From Oscarella lobularis (lineage: Eukaryota > Porifera > Homoscleromorpha > Homosclerophorida > Oscarellidae), in contig NC_089179.1 of assembly GCF_947507565.1 (NCBI RefSeq), forward strand, positions 1,550,681 through 1,614,680: 64,000 nt of DNA, written 5' to 3'. Below, in pieces: positions 11,966 through 22,900 of the stretch (position 1 is the first letter of the stretch; the number at the start of each line of letters is the position of its first letter). The notes under the pieces were generated by a model. It saw only the letters and a program-made list of their open reading frames with translations, had not been told where the DNA came from and ran no database searches. Made by a program: the position numbers and the translations under genes.

Positions 11966-12757
11966 CTAATGAATCTCTCGAATGCGTCGAATCAATGAAA
12001 TGAACGACTCAACATTCTTACGCATCGTTTCAATGCTCATTCGCTCGTTGATGTCGCAGTCAGGAGGAAACGGGTGTAGCTGTGGTATGCACGATACCAC
12101 TTTATCAAGATCTACAACCAGATGACCAGGTGAAGCCCGCTGTGTTTTGAGGATGTAGTAGGTGCTGAAATGAATTTTTGGCTCCCACCTGATTCTACGG
12201 CTGAATTCCGCCCAAGCTCTACGCGCTTCCTCAAACTGATTTTCCGTCAGACCACAGCACATAACATCGAAGTCATATTCCGCGTCTGAGTCGACAATGC
12301 GCTTGAACGGTATCGCCTCCTCTATGATTATCTGGCCAGGATTCAGCGAAATTCCTTTTAGGATTCTTCTAAGCACCAAGCTCTCGAAGACGTCAGCACA
12401 CTGTCCTTCCATCCAAAACATTTTGCGATCGTCGAACTTTCTTGCTAGCTTCTCTTGCTCGTGCTGCAATCTCTCTTGTTCTTGCCGCAATATATCGAAT
12501 TGCTCTTTCAATTCTCTGTGAGAATCGAGGATGCGAGCAATAAGGATCGGCAGCTGATTTACGCAATCCAGAAGATCGCGCTGAAAATCCAGATCGGACG
12601 TATCACGATCGCACAATCGCTTGATAACAATGACGTAGTTGTCGATGCGGTCCCTCTCTTCATCATTATCCGAGAGACCGTCTTCTCTGATCTCTCGAAG
12701 CGATTTTAGAGCCCCTTGAGCTGCTCTACTAACCCGAGCGGTCGTACACGTAGTCAT
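11966..12757 (-). CDS. Unrecognised intronless coiled-coil protein (local family)
   Basis: Uninterrupted 263-aa frame. I do not recognise the family. Residues ~1-80 look helical (EERDRIDNYVIVIKRLCDRD), ~82-110 form a Gln/Glu-rich coiled coil (EQFDILRQEQERLQHEQEK), and the C-terminal ~150 residues look globular and mixed (MFWMEGQCADVFESLVLRR, PFKRIVDSDAEYDFDVMCC, HPFPPDCD). No signal peptide or membrane segment. A pseudogene and a truncated copy flank it, and promoter-like sequence upstream of its start (12780-12870) recurs in degraded form at 13935-14035. Lack of introns in an intron-rich genome and local copying suggest retroposition or rapid tandem turnover. Confidence 0.7.
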   Translation of the reverse strand: MTTCTTARVSRAAQGALKSLREIREDGLSDNDEERDRIDNYVIVIKRLCDRDTSDLDFQRDLLDCVNQLPILIARILDSHRELKEQFDILRQEQERLQHEQEKLARKFDDRKMFWMEGQCADVFESLVLRRILKGISLNPGQIIIEEAIPFKRIVDSDAEYDFDVMCCGLTENQFEEARRAWAEFSRRIRWEPKIHFSTYYILKTQRASPGHLVVDLDKVVSCIPQLHPFPPDCDINERMSIETMRKNVESFISLIRRIREIH

Positions 12758-12879
12758 CCTCGACGCTCACCCGTTATCTAGAACTGCGCATGTGTATGGC
12801 AGTGACGCCAGTGACGCCCGTATGCTCACGTCTTCAAAACTCGATTGAAAAAGGCGAGTCTTTAGTACACATCCAACCA

Positions 12880-13396
12880 AACTGAAAAAAACTTTAGGCA
12901 GAAAACCCTCGGATAGCGAAACAGAATACACTAATACTGTACCATAGATATATGGTACACCACCATGCATGCAGTCCATGGTACTATATATGCATGTCTT
13001 TTCTCTTTTCCTTTTAGTTTGTATGTCGTAGATTTGAAATTTCGAAATTCATCTAGCCTAACTGCAACGATGCGCGGTCGCTTGATCGAATTTAAGCCTG
13101 AGCGTCTTTCAATGGTTCTGTACCTGCATTAGACCAGTTCATAGAAACAACAAATGAACGTAACAAACAGTAACAAATTATACACCAAGGAGTAACAAAA
13201 ATAGTTTCAATTACGTCTACTGTAGCTCTTGTATGCGAAGAATTAGCGAAATGAACGCACTCACATTTCTGCGAAGGCTGTTAACGTTCTCTTTCTCTTT
13301 AGGATCACAGTCTGAAGGAAACGGGTGTAACATTGGTATGCACGAGTGCACTTTATGTAGATCCACAGTCGGATGAGCAGGTCCAGTCCGCCGTTG
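12880..13396. repeat. Direct duplication, copy 2 (empty site)
   Basis: Homologous to 9976-10028 joined to 10711-11174, without the MITE-like insertion. The homology stops sharply at about 13396, inside the paralogue's coding region. Confidence 0.88.
13217..13396 (-). pseudogene. 3' fragment of the orphan-family gene
   Basis: An open frame of about 60 codons encodes only the family C-terminus (RTGPAHPTVDLHKVHSCIP... to ILRIQELQ). Unlike the copy at 10997 it keeps frame through the KEKENVNS stretch. There is no upstream coding part, so it is a truncated copy. Confidence 0.75.
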
Positions 13397-14048
13397 AACC
13401 AATGTAAACGTGATGTACCCTATTATATATTCATGTAATTTAGCTTTTGGAGGCTTTTCGAGCGAATTAGTGGGAAAGTAGCCTGTCGTTGTTTTCTACG
13501 CTTTTGCGCTTCACGCACGGCTTCGCTGTTTTTTTATTCGGTTTATTGCCGCGAGTTGTGTTTTTGAAGCGCGATCGTGGCGTACGAGTATTCTATCACG
13601 GATTGCAGACACTTGTACCTCTACTTTTATGCGTGAGTCAGTGGCGTTCCATGCGCCTGAACCGCAAGCGCCGCTCGCGCGCAACGAGTTGCAGACCTCA
13701 TAAATGGGCGTTTCCCGCTTTTGGCGTTCCATGCGCCTGAACCGCAAGCCGCCGCTCCCGCGCAGTATAAATTCCAGCAGGCGGAATTTACCGGTATGCT
13801 CTGCCTAGGCGGAATTTATCGCTCTATAAAATTTATGTCCGAACAAAGCCCCGGACAAATAAAGAGTTGCTCAAAAATTAGTTGGTTTTTTCCGGAAAGT
13901 GTCCGGTTGTTAAAATATCCACTGCTACTAGCAGTCATGCTTCGTATGGTATGGTAGTGACACCCGTATGCACACGTCACGGCCGTCTTCGAATTGATTA
14001 GAGAATATAAAAGATGAGTCTTTCGTACGCGAATGTACTGTAGTTCTT
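13397..14048. repeat. Intergenic sequence with a spaced repeat and a degraded promoter copy
   Basis: No gene seen. A 42-bp unit (GGCGTTCCATGCGCCTGAAC...) occurs at 13642-13683 and again at 13722-13764. The part at 13935-14035 resembles 12790-12870 upstream of the orphan gene (both contain GACxCCCGTATGCxCACGTC and GAGTCTTT...GTAC), and contains AATATAAAAG. It may be the remains of a further family copy. Confidence 0.55.
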
Positions 14049-15165
14049 TCAGAAGTGCGCATTTCTAAGCTTGGCCACTCTCTGAATAAAATCCAAATGG
14101 CTTGCGTAAAGCCTTAGCTCACAACTAATTTCCTTCCAGCAAACATCCTTCGCGTCATCGCCAGCTTTGAGGCTAAATTGGCCAAACGTCTCGCCCGTTT
14201 CGTCGTGAAAATTCACGGCCACCGTCTCCATCCACGCATTGTCGGTGTTACGAGGATCGTCGACATAGCCCTCGTAAATCTGAAAATGTAAAATCTAATT
14301 TTTATTCGAATCTGCAGCTTTTAATTTACCAACCTTATCTCCGTGATGAAACAATTCACCGAGTTTTGATTCTACAGCTCGTTTCTTGTCTTCTGGAAGG
14401 TCCAGAGCACTAAGAGCTTCCTCGCTGAACTCTCGTTTCAGAGTTAGGGACACATCTTCTCCAGCATCTACCATCCCCTATAACTGAGATGACTATATGC
14501 TAAGAAAACGTTCGCTGTATTACCCACCCCAGGTATTGCCCATTCTCCGGTATCTTTTCGCTGTATAGAAACAAACTCCAAAACGCCTTTTCCCTCATTT
14601 TGAACAATTGCTCCTGAGCAATCTCTCTTCCATCTACATCACAAAGCACATAGAATTAATTAATTAATTAATTAATTGAGATTGCTCACCGTGTTACTAT
14701 AGGATCGGCGGCGTGATTAGGTCCCCACTTGCCCAAAAGACCTCTTTCCACAATTCCAGTCCGACCAACAGGATTTCTACAAAATAATTATAGAATTTGC
14801 AAAACATGTGTATGTGCTCTCACACCTTGGCATGCCGGAAACTATTTCATAAATTCCACTGAAACTTCTGCGATCGATTTTGCCGTCGATTTTATTGAAA
14901 TTGAGTTTTGCATCGCCACTAAAACGCAAAGCATTCGAAAACGTCCCGTACAATCTCGTCACAAGGAAATCGACCTGATATCTGGATCTGCCCAGACGGG
15001 ATTCGCTGCAACCGGCGCCGCCGTGTAGCGAATAGGCTTGTACTCGGGAAAGTCGTCGTTCCATCGCACTCGATCGTCGGGAACGGCAAAGCGTTTCGGG
15101 CCTCCCGGATACGAACTTCCTCGACACTTGACGTGATTCAGAGCGCCGCTCATTGCCTTTCGCAT
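14049..15165 (-). CDS. NUDT9: ADP-ribose pyrophosphatase, NUDT9-like
   Basis: Six exons (14975-15165, 14826-14918, 14690-14776, 14528-14633, 14334-14477, 14049-14279) give about 283 aa. Family marks: [49 protein letters not shown] and the Nudix helix [21 protein letters not shown] (G-x5-E-x7-REFxEEA, catalytic glutamates kept), then [23 protein letters not shown]9 hydrolyses ADP-ribose to AMP and ribose 5-phosphate, in mitochondria in human. The start is placed at the first in-frame ATG of exon 1; an upstream exon with a longer targeting peptide is possible. It is the soluble enzyme, not a TRPM2 fusion, as nothing channel-like is attached. Confidence 0.93.
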
Positions 15166-15307
15166 GCAAACGATGAAGAGAATTGAGGCAGCGAGCAAAA
15201 ACTCCAGTACGCTGAGCTGCGCGAGACCTCTGCGCTGTGCGCACAGCTGCGCGCATCGTCGCTAAGGTCAACCACCCCGCCTACCTGAAGATTTTTCTCC
15301 CTGCGAT
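15166..15307. promoter_or_regulatory. Divergent promoter, NUDT9 / WD40 gene
   Basis: 142 bp between divergent start codons, with no TATA box evident. Confidence 0.5.
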
Positions 15308-16760
15308 ATGGCAAGCGAGCGTCCACTCATCGAAGGGCCTCTAAAACTTTTGCATCAAATGTAACGCTTGCACGACGTTTATTCGTTCGTTTACGTTCTC
15401 TTCGCGCCAGAGACGTCTCTTCGGACATTTTGTGCTGTTCACTCTCGGAATCCTCGCCCCTTTACGTAGCTGTTGGCTCGGCTGACGGCATAATTCGCGT
15501 AAGTGAAGTCAATATTGAATTTGCGAGAGGCGAGAGAAACGTAAACGAGTCAAATAACCCAAGGTGTTCATACCAGAAACGGGCACTCTCGTCTTCAAAC
15601 TGACAGCACCCGACAAAGGTTACGGACCCGTTACGTCAGTCAGTTTCAAGAAAAGACGAGCGGAAACAGCCAATATATTACTGGCTACGTGTAAGTAACA
15701 AGACGGTATGAAATAAAAATACATCCTTTGGGGACATATTGCCAGACGGGGGCGGATTCGTTTGTCATTGGCATGTGACGTCCTCCAAGTGCCTGAATAC
15801 AATCAGGGAAGATAGACAGACGCTGGGTGCCGCTAGTAGTCCCGATGGCCTTCATTTCTCCACCGTCGGCTCCGACACCTACGTGAACGTGTACAACGAG
15901 ACGACTCATCAGCAGGTGCACTGTTTCCAGTCAAGGTAAACAGGGGGGCGTTGTGGAGCTCAAATGAGAACGATAATACTCGGCTCTCTAGTCCAAACAA
16001 AAGTGTAATGGACGGGCATCAGATGCGCGTCTTCACAGTCAAATACCATCCCGCTCAGCCGCGAATGCTCGTCACTGCCGGGTGGGACGACACAGTGCAG
16101 GTTTAGTTTCCGTTAGACAGATGAGCACCTACCTATTTTTTTCCCCCCGATGCATTCAGTTCTGGGATTTGGAGGTTTCGCACAGTATTCGGTATGGCCA
16201 CAGCATCGCCCCCTTTTCTTCCTTCACTCGCGACTACTTATTCAGACACATTTCGAATGTTCACGTTTGCGGTGACGCCGTCGATATCAACGCTGACGAC
16301 AGCACCGTTCTCGTTGGTTCGTGGCGATCGACCAATAGCCTGCAGCTCTATGATTTCAAGAGCTGCAAGCTAATGAAAACGTTGTCATTCGGCCGCGGAA
16401 AATCCTGCCAGGTTTATTATTTATAATCCCATTTTCTGGCTCACCTTTTGGTCTCGGTCAGTTGTATTGCGCTAAATGGATCGATCAGGGGATGATAGCC
16501 TGCGGCGGAGGATCCGAGAACGTGGCGAAGATCGTCGAAAAACAGGCTGGACGGGTACACAGTATAGTAACGTCTGAGCGCTTGAGTGTTCACCTTTCCT
16601 GTAGAATCAGGCTCGGATCAGCAGAATGCAGCACGCCGTGTACAGTCAGGATTATTTCCTATCGTCACAGCGTCAACGTCTTTACGTCGTCACAAGCGGT
16701 TCCCTTCTCTTCATCTATCAGCACAATTTCTCCGGTTTCGTTGACGTAGGAGACGAGTAG
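15308..16760 (+). CDS. WD40-repeat protein
   Basis: Nine exons (15308-15360, 15411-15498, 15564-15690, 15746-15935, 15992-16100, 16160-16191, 16246-16411, 16462-16554, 16605-16760) join to 337 aa. Blades are visible: VAVGSADGIIRV, LLATYGGGFVCHWH, STVGSDTYVNVY, LVTAGWDDTVQFWD, LVGSWRSTNSLQLYD, IACGGGSENVAKI and VTSGSLLFIY, so it is probably one seven-bladed propeller with no other domain. I cannot assign an orthologue. It ends 169 bp from the ryanodine receptor stop (convergent). Confidence 0.85.
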
Positions 16761-16929
16761 AGCGAACGGGACAGAGCTCCGCTGCAGAACTGTAATTTTA
16801 AATCCAAGATTTTATGAACTTGGCAGGTTCTATATAGAGAATCTGCCAAATTCGAATAGTTTAGCTAGCAAAAATAAGAATGATTTTGTTCAATTTCTCT
16901 GCGAATGCAAATACAGTTATAGATAGAAT

Positions 16930-19900
16930 TCAATTTTCGCTAGTGATTGATGCCTGTGTTTGCGTCTGACTAACTTGCCTTTCTTGACTAAACCTAAAGC
17001 AATCGCCCACAGGAAAGAAGTTGAGATTTCCCTTGAGGAATAAATTCCAGACGTAAGATTCCTGAAAATAATCTTTCATCGATGCATAAAGAATCGGGGC
17101 CGCCTCAACGTACTTGTCCAGTAAATTCCGTTTCCTGTTTGTCTATGAGGTACATGAGGAAGAACCTGAAAGGAAGACGTTGAGCAGTGAAGAGAGACCG
17201 CGTATTTGACTGACATGTAGTTTGCCATGTTGTGCTCTTGCTGCACGTGTCGCTCGAATCCGTGCGGAGTTTTGTCAAATTGCTCTTTGGCCACGCCGCA
17301 AATAAAGCACTTGGTCTATATAAGAGGAAAAAGTAGAGACATTAACTAATACATATGAACGTCAAACCTCCATTTCAATTTGAACTCCTTCGGCCTTATC
17401 TCGAAGTTCTCCAAAAGAGTCGATGATTAATCCTATGAACAGACTTAGCAAACGAACGTTTGACTCGCAGCAGATGCAACCTTGAACAATGGCCAACAAT
17501 ATGACGATGACGAAGAAAAAGAAGGTGACATCAAAGACAATTCTATACATCTCATAGTCGTCTCCGTCAGCGCCTGCAATTTCGTCGCCAATGCCGCCGC
17601 CAGCTCTCAAGCCGGCATGCAAATGAAATAGAAAACACTGTATACAATAGGCTTGCATATGTGGGAATTTCTCTCCTAGCTGTATCAAACCGTTAGCATG
17701 TCGTTGCATTTTGGATCTGGTGATCCAGCCGTTTCTTTCACGTAGAATTTTCGGAAAAAGTTGAATGCCAATACGGTGTATATGAAGATGACAACGACGG
17801 TCATCATGAGCGTCAGCAGCAGTTGCTTGGCATTGTGCGTGACGGATTGAAGGACGGCCTGAAGTGTTTTGAAGCCGACCACAACGTCGAGTAGGTGAGT
17901 GCAGAAGAAGAAGTAATTCCAATTGGCCAACGCAGAAAAGAGGAGATAGAACAAATTATAGAGAAATGCCTATTGTGCGTATATAGTAAGACGGGTGAAA
18001 AAACTAAAGCAGTAATCCTTTACCTTGTCAGAAAGGACTACGCCAATAACCCACAGCCAGTATCTCCAATCAAACGACTCTCTACAGAGAAACGATGAAG
18101 CACTACATGTAGGTGTATGAGGAAAAATACTTTTGCGTATCGTCATCTGCGTCTTCCGAAATGTTGAGCATTGAACATAGTTTGCTCCTGGAAACTGTGG
18201 ACTGATATCGTGAAAGAGCCTGTTTTGGTTTGCAAAATCATTTTCTCTTTCAAATCACGCCAGGTCTCCTTACTCTCTGTTTCACCATCTTGTCCCAATA
18301 ATTCATTGGAAAATTCCTTTACACGTGACGCGTCAAAACATCGCATAGACTCTGCTGGTTCAGTTTACCTGCTCTTGATAACCAGACGATGCCAATAGCC
18401 GGACCAAGTTTCTGGCGATCCGGTAATCCACGCACCGTGAAATTCAAGTTGCCTGGCAACATATTTTTCCATCTTGAATATGACCAAAGGAATCTAAAGT
18501 CCGGCATGGCAAACTTAAACGCAGCACTTATATAAGTGAACCTTCAGGTGCACGTAGCCAATGAGAATAGAAATCGAAACGAGCAGATGAGCCAGTCCGA
18601 GCAACCGTATTCCAGAAAACAGCAACAGTTGATTTGTGTCCGAAGTTGCCGACTGCTTCTCTTCTATGGCAGACGACGCCTGTGCAAGAAAGAACCTGGC
18701 TAAAGAAACACTAGGAATCGAACTCCACTGCAAACCTTGTAAAACAGTAGCAAGAAATTGACGCAGAAAACCATGACTAACGCTACTTGTTTCAGAACGT
18801 AATAGAATCGGGAGAAGGCAGCCTAAAAACAGTTCGTGGCTAAAAGCATATAAATGACGTGCATAGAATTCGACTTACCAAGAATTTTCGTTTCGCTAGA
18901 GCCACTTTAGGAATGTAGGGCGTTTGCTCTTCCACTGAAGCAGCTACTGTCTTTTCGTTGACTGACGGCAATCGTTTGAGCTTTGACGACGGACTCTCTT
19001 CTGTCTTCGTCTTCTTCGGAATTTCGTCCTCGTCCGCTTCGAATATAATCGCGCTCAGTCGCCGTTGATTGGCAATCAGCGCCGCCGATTTCTCGTGGCT
19101 GAACTGTCGCGCGAGATCCTTCTCCTGAAAATTCACAGGCGACGACGGGAGAGGCGTGCTCTCCGACGAACTTCCCTCTCGCTTTAGAATTGTCGGTCGT
19201 TGACGTTGTCCGTCGACGGCGAGAAGTCCAGACGAAAAGGTCATTTCAAGCGACGACGAACCGCGTCGCAGGAGGCTCGGTCTGTCTACCTCCTTTAGAG
19301 GAACGTCGTCTTGGGTTGCTTCCATTGGAACCGACATAGAGCGCTCAATAGTCCGTCTTCTTTGAAGAGGACTTTTCTGTGGACTACTTAACGTTATTAC
19401 AGGCGTTTTCAAAGACGGCGAAGTATCCTTCTCTTTGGGCTGTTCTGTTTCTTCCACTGTGGGTAACCGGTTCTCCATACTATTCCGCCTAGAATTGTTT
19501 AGAGATTCGGATTTATTTGCTGGCGTGCCGTCGGTCGAAGTAGAAGGAGCGGACACGTTTGATCGGCGACGTCTGAGCAACGTCTTTGCCGGAGGAGAAG
19601 CCGATTGCAAGTCACGACCCTCGTCGTCCTGAACCAGCGCGTTGGCTGACGGTGACGACCCCGCAAACGTTTCCACGCCGGGGAACGACGGAATGTCGCT
19701 CACAAAACGAGTTCTATATATGAGATCAGGTTGGCTAAAAAACTGTTCAATTGCAAAGAGAAAATTCATTACCTCTTCCAAATAGCCTTTCCAAATGCGA
19801 CAGAGAGAAGAAATGGTAAGTAGAAAATAAACTTGAACCATCGAAGACACCAGCTGTTGGCGGTGTTCAAAGAAAAAAACGACTCTCTTTCAAGGTCAAG

Positions 19901-22900
19901 GCCGGACCTATTTTAAAAATACGTTAAGAAATAAATCTTCAAAGTAGTCTGTTCGTGCGTGCGCTTACGCGATTCCATCTCCATCGAGTACAGCTACGTG
20001 TTTTTGCAAGTGCGTTTCTGCTCTCATGAGTCTCTGTTGCTCTTCGACGTCGCTGATTGAAGCAGCATGTTGCATCTGCGCGGCAAAGAAGCACGGTCAC
20101 GCGCCGATGGAGAACTGCATGGCTGGGCCGAAACAACCTACCTCAAATATCGTATCTTCGCAAAAACTGACAAATTCGGTCAACTTTTCCTTATGACTTG
20201 CTCTGTTCACTGAATGCAAGAACGAGTGCTTTGAAGCCTAGAAGGAAAAAAGGTAAGCAGCTTCTACATCAAGTCTATATAAGCATGCACCTGGATTTGG
20301 GGTTCTTCCCATTGACTCAATCTCGCCTTTTTAATCTCGAAGTAAACTCGTTCGACTCTCTCGTTTTTTCCTACAACGCATCTCATTTTCATTACCGTAG
20401 CAGAAGACGTTGACTATATACCCATTATTTCGATGCGACCGAGGCATGGCTCAAAATGCCTTAGAAATCTCTTCCATTTGTCCTTGAAAATCTTTATTCT
20501 AAAGAACTGAAGAGTAAGGCACCTGCTAGGGCAAATCATAAAACTCGCCTGATGTCATTTGACAGATGTTCGGACAAATTCGTCAAAAGCATTGCGTAGC
20601 TAAATCCTACGCAAACGTGCAACGTCGTCGATTCGTTGCCGCGCGCCCTACTCGCCTCCCCTTACCAATATCTTCAGCTGGCATGTAGAATCTTTCGGTG
20701 AATTCCATGTAGTCGAGTTTCCCGTCTTTATTGACGTCAGCACAATCCATCAGCTGACGGATCTCTTCTCTGGAATACATATGCTGAGCAAGCATTGCCT
20801 GTACAGTGAAACAGAGCGCAAGTTACTTAGGCGCTTCCAATTTTTTGGGCTACGTATTATAGTTCACGGTTTTCGTCTCATTTTGAGCCATGGGCTATAT
20901 AGCTCATAATTTTTGCTTGATTTTGAGCCATGAACTACCGATAGTTCATGGTTTATGTCTAATTTTGGGCCATGAGTTGGCTTCCAACGCTAGACGCAAC
21001 GGTATCAGGTTTGACAGAAGTGAGGCCCCCTTTCGCCACGTGGCTGCTACAAGTTCAAAAACGCGTTGTTTGACCGCCAGAAGACCAAAAAACGCGTTCT
21101 TTTGACTTGGAGAACCTTTTTAAAAAGTAAAAAACTCGACACCCGATATCAAACCACACAGAAGACGGTGCTATGGAGGTTTATCCGATATCAGAATGCC
21201 TTGCTCTCGTCATTGCTAGGAAGGCAATCCATGCCCTTGTCAAGTGAGGAAATTGACCAGCCACCGGGCTATAAATGGTCACACCTTGGGGAGAGTTACC
21301 TGCTCCCTTCTATCCTAGCTCTGAGAACTCTGATTGTTGATGTACGAGCTGGCTATTTATACTCGGAGAGGCGGGGCCTGATTTGTGCCGCAGCTTTACA
21401 GCACGAAAATGCGCGTCGTTTCGAACTAGAAACCAATGCGAATCGACTCAAAATTGGATTCTACTATCGTTTCGAACAAAATTTCGTCGCGATTCGGTTT
21501 CTATACACGAAGAAATGGTGAACGGAGGAGGAGCTAAGAGAGAATGATATCATTGTATGACATCATTGTCTGATGCAAGAGAATACGCAATACGGTTGAA
21601 TACGCTTCGAAACGCGTTCTACGACGAGAAATAGGTCACGAAATAAATTCTATGGCATTCTAGAATCGTTCGGTCGCTACTTGGACGCGAAAAAGCGAAC
21701 GTATGCGCGCCTAGCTCGTAGTGACGTACGTACGTGTACGTGAGCATGCAAGATGGCTGCCAGCTCAATCGTTAGCTAAGCGAACTGAACGACAAGCGAG
21801 AATCGCTCAAACGCGTGACAATTAGTACGGCCGCCGCCGCAAATCGCTTTGCTCATGCACTGCTCGTAGAACACGAACGAACTATATATATATAGTTCAT
21901 GGCTTAATTTTGTCTATTTTTGGGCCGTGTACGTACTCGTTCGGGCTACAACGGGTATTCGAACGTACGCTGCACTAACCGGGGACGACCGGGGGCAGTC
22001 GGCGGAGCTATAGGCCCTAGAAACGAAATACTGTAGCATGCTTCATACTTGCTCAAACTCTTTCGCAGAAATCCAGCCGTCTTTGTTTTTGTCGTACTCC
22101 TGCAAAGAGTCATCATCAGTTGACTGATGTAAGGGACGTTTTTCGAGCCTCTAAATTACCTTAAATGCCTCGGAGGTAATGACATCATTCAGCCTGATAA
22201 ACATATCAAAAAAGAAGAGAATTTCCTACAGAAGATAGATGTGTGTAACCGACAGACTAATGAAACTCGTTCTACCTCCAAAAAAGACGAACACTCTTCT
22301 AATGTGTCCACCATCTGCTTTCCAACGATAGTCGAGTGCTCGTTTCCCTCGAGAAGTCCTAGAAGCATGATGACCATGTCTTTCTGCAGTCGAAGCAACT
22401 CTCGTAGCAACTCCAATTGCGAAACATCCTGCACACAGAACAAACGAGAAGTAGACGATTGAGATCCGATTAATACCTTCGACAGTCGACCCATAATTTT
22501 AGCAAACACGTGCAGAAAACCGCCAACGGCATCCCAAAGACGACTGTAGGCGAGAGTTACTTGGTTTTCAACGCAAGGACCCTAATGGAAAGAGTCTCTC
22601 GAGTCGCTTTCAGGTACGAGTCCACCGCTTACAATCGCTTACCTGAATGTATTCAGTCAGAGTACGGAAAACTTGCTTCGCGACGCGAGCGGCACGCGAA
22701 AAGCTCTCGCGTCCTTTAGCATCAATTGTGGGCTGGGCGGAATAGTGCCAATAGAAGTCGCTTATTGACTCTTGGAGTCGTAGCAGGTAATCGACAGTGC
22801 AAATGACAATGTTCACCGTTGTGATGTTGCCTGCCTGAGTACGAAGAATGTCTTGAAAGGCTGCAGACACACTGTCCAATGAGCACGAGAAATACACATA

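Larger units (their letters stand above)
20799..22048 (-). other. Unusually long RyR intron between the two EF-hand exons
   Basis: The exon ending ...AKEFEQ stops at 22049 with donor GTATGA, and the next exon, AMLAQHMYS, starts at 20798. The intron is about 1,250 bp where most neighbours are 45-100 bp. The extra length is repeat sequence: degenerate short repeats at 20862-20980 and the dispersed repeat at 21006-21821. Confidence 0.85.

Noticed and set aside
14656-14681. ATTA repeat run as a functional element
   Set aside because: Simple microsatellite inside a NUDT9 intron; similar short runs occur at 7010-7030, 48182-48200 and 50634-50656.
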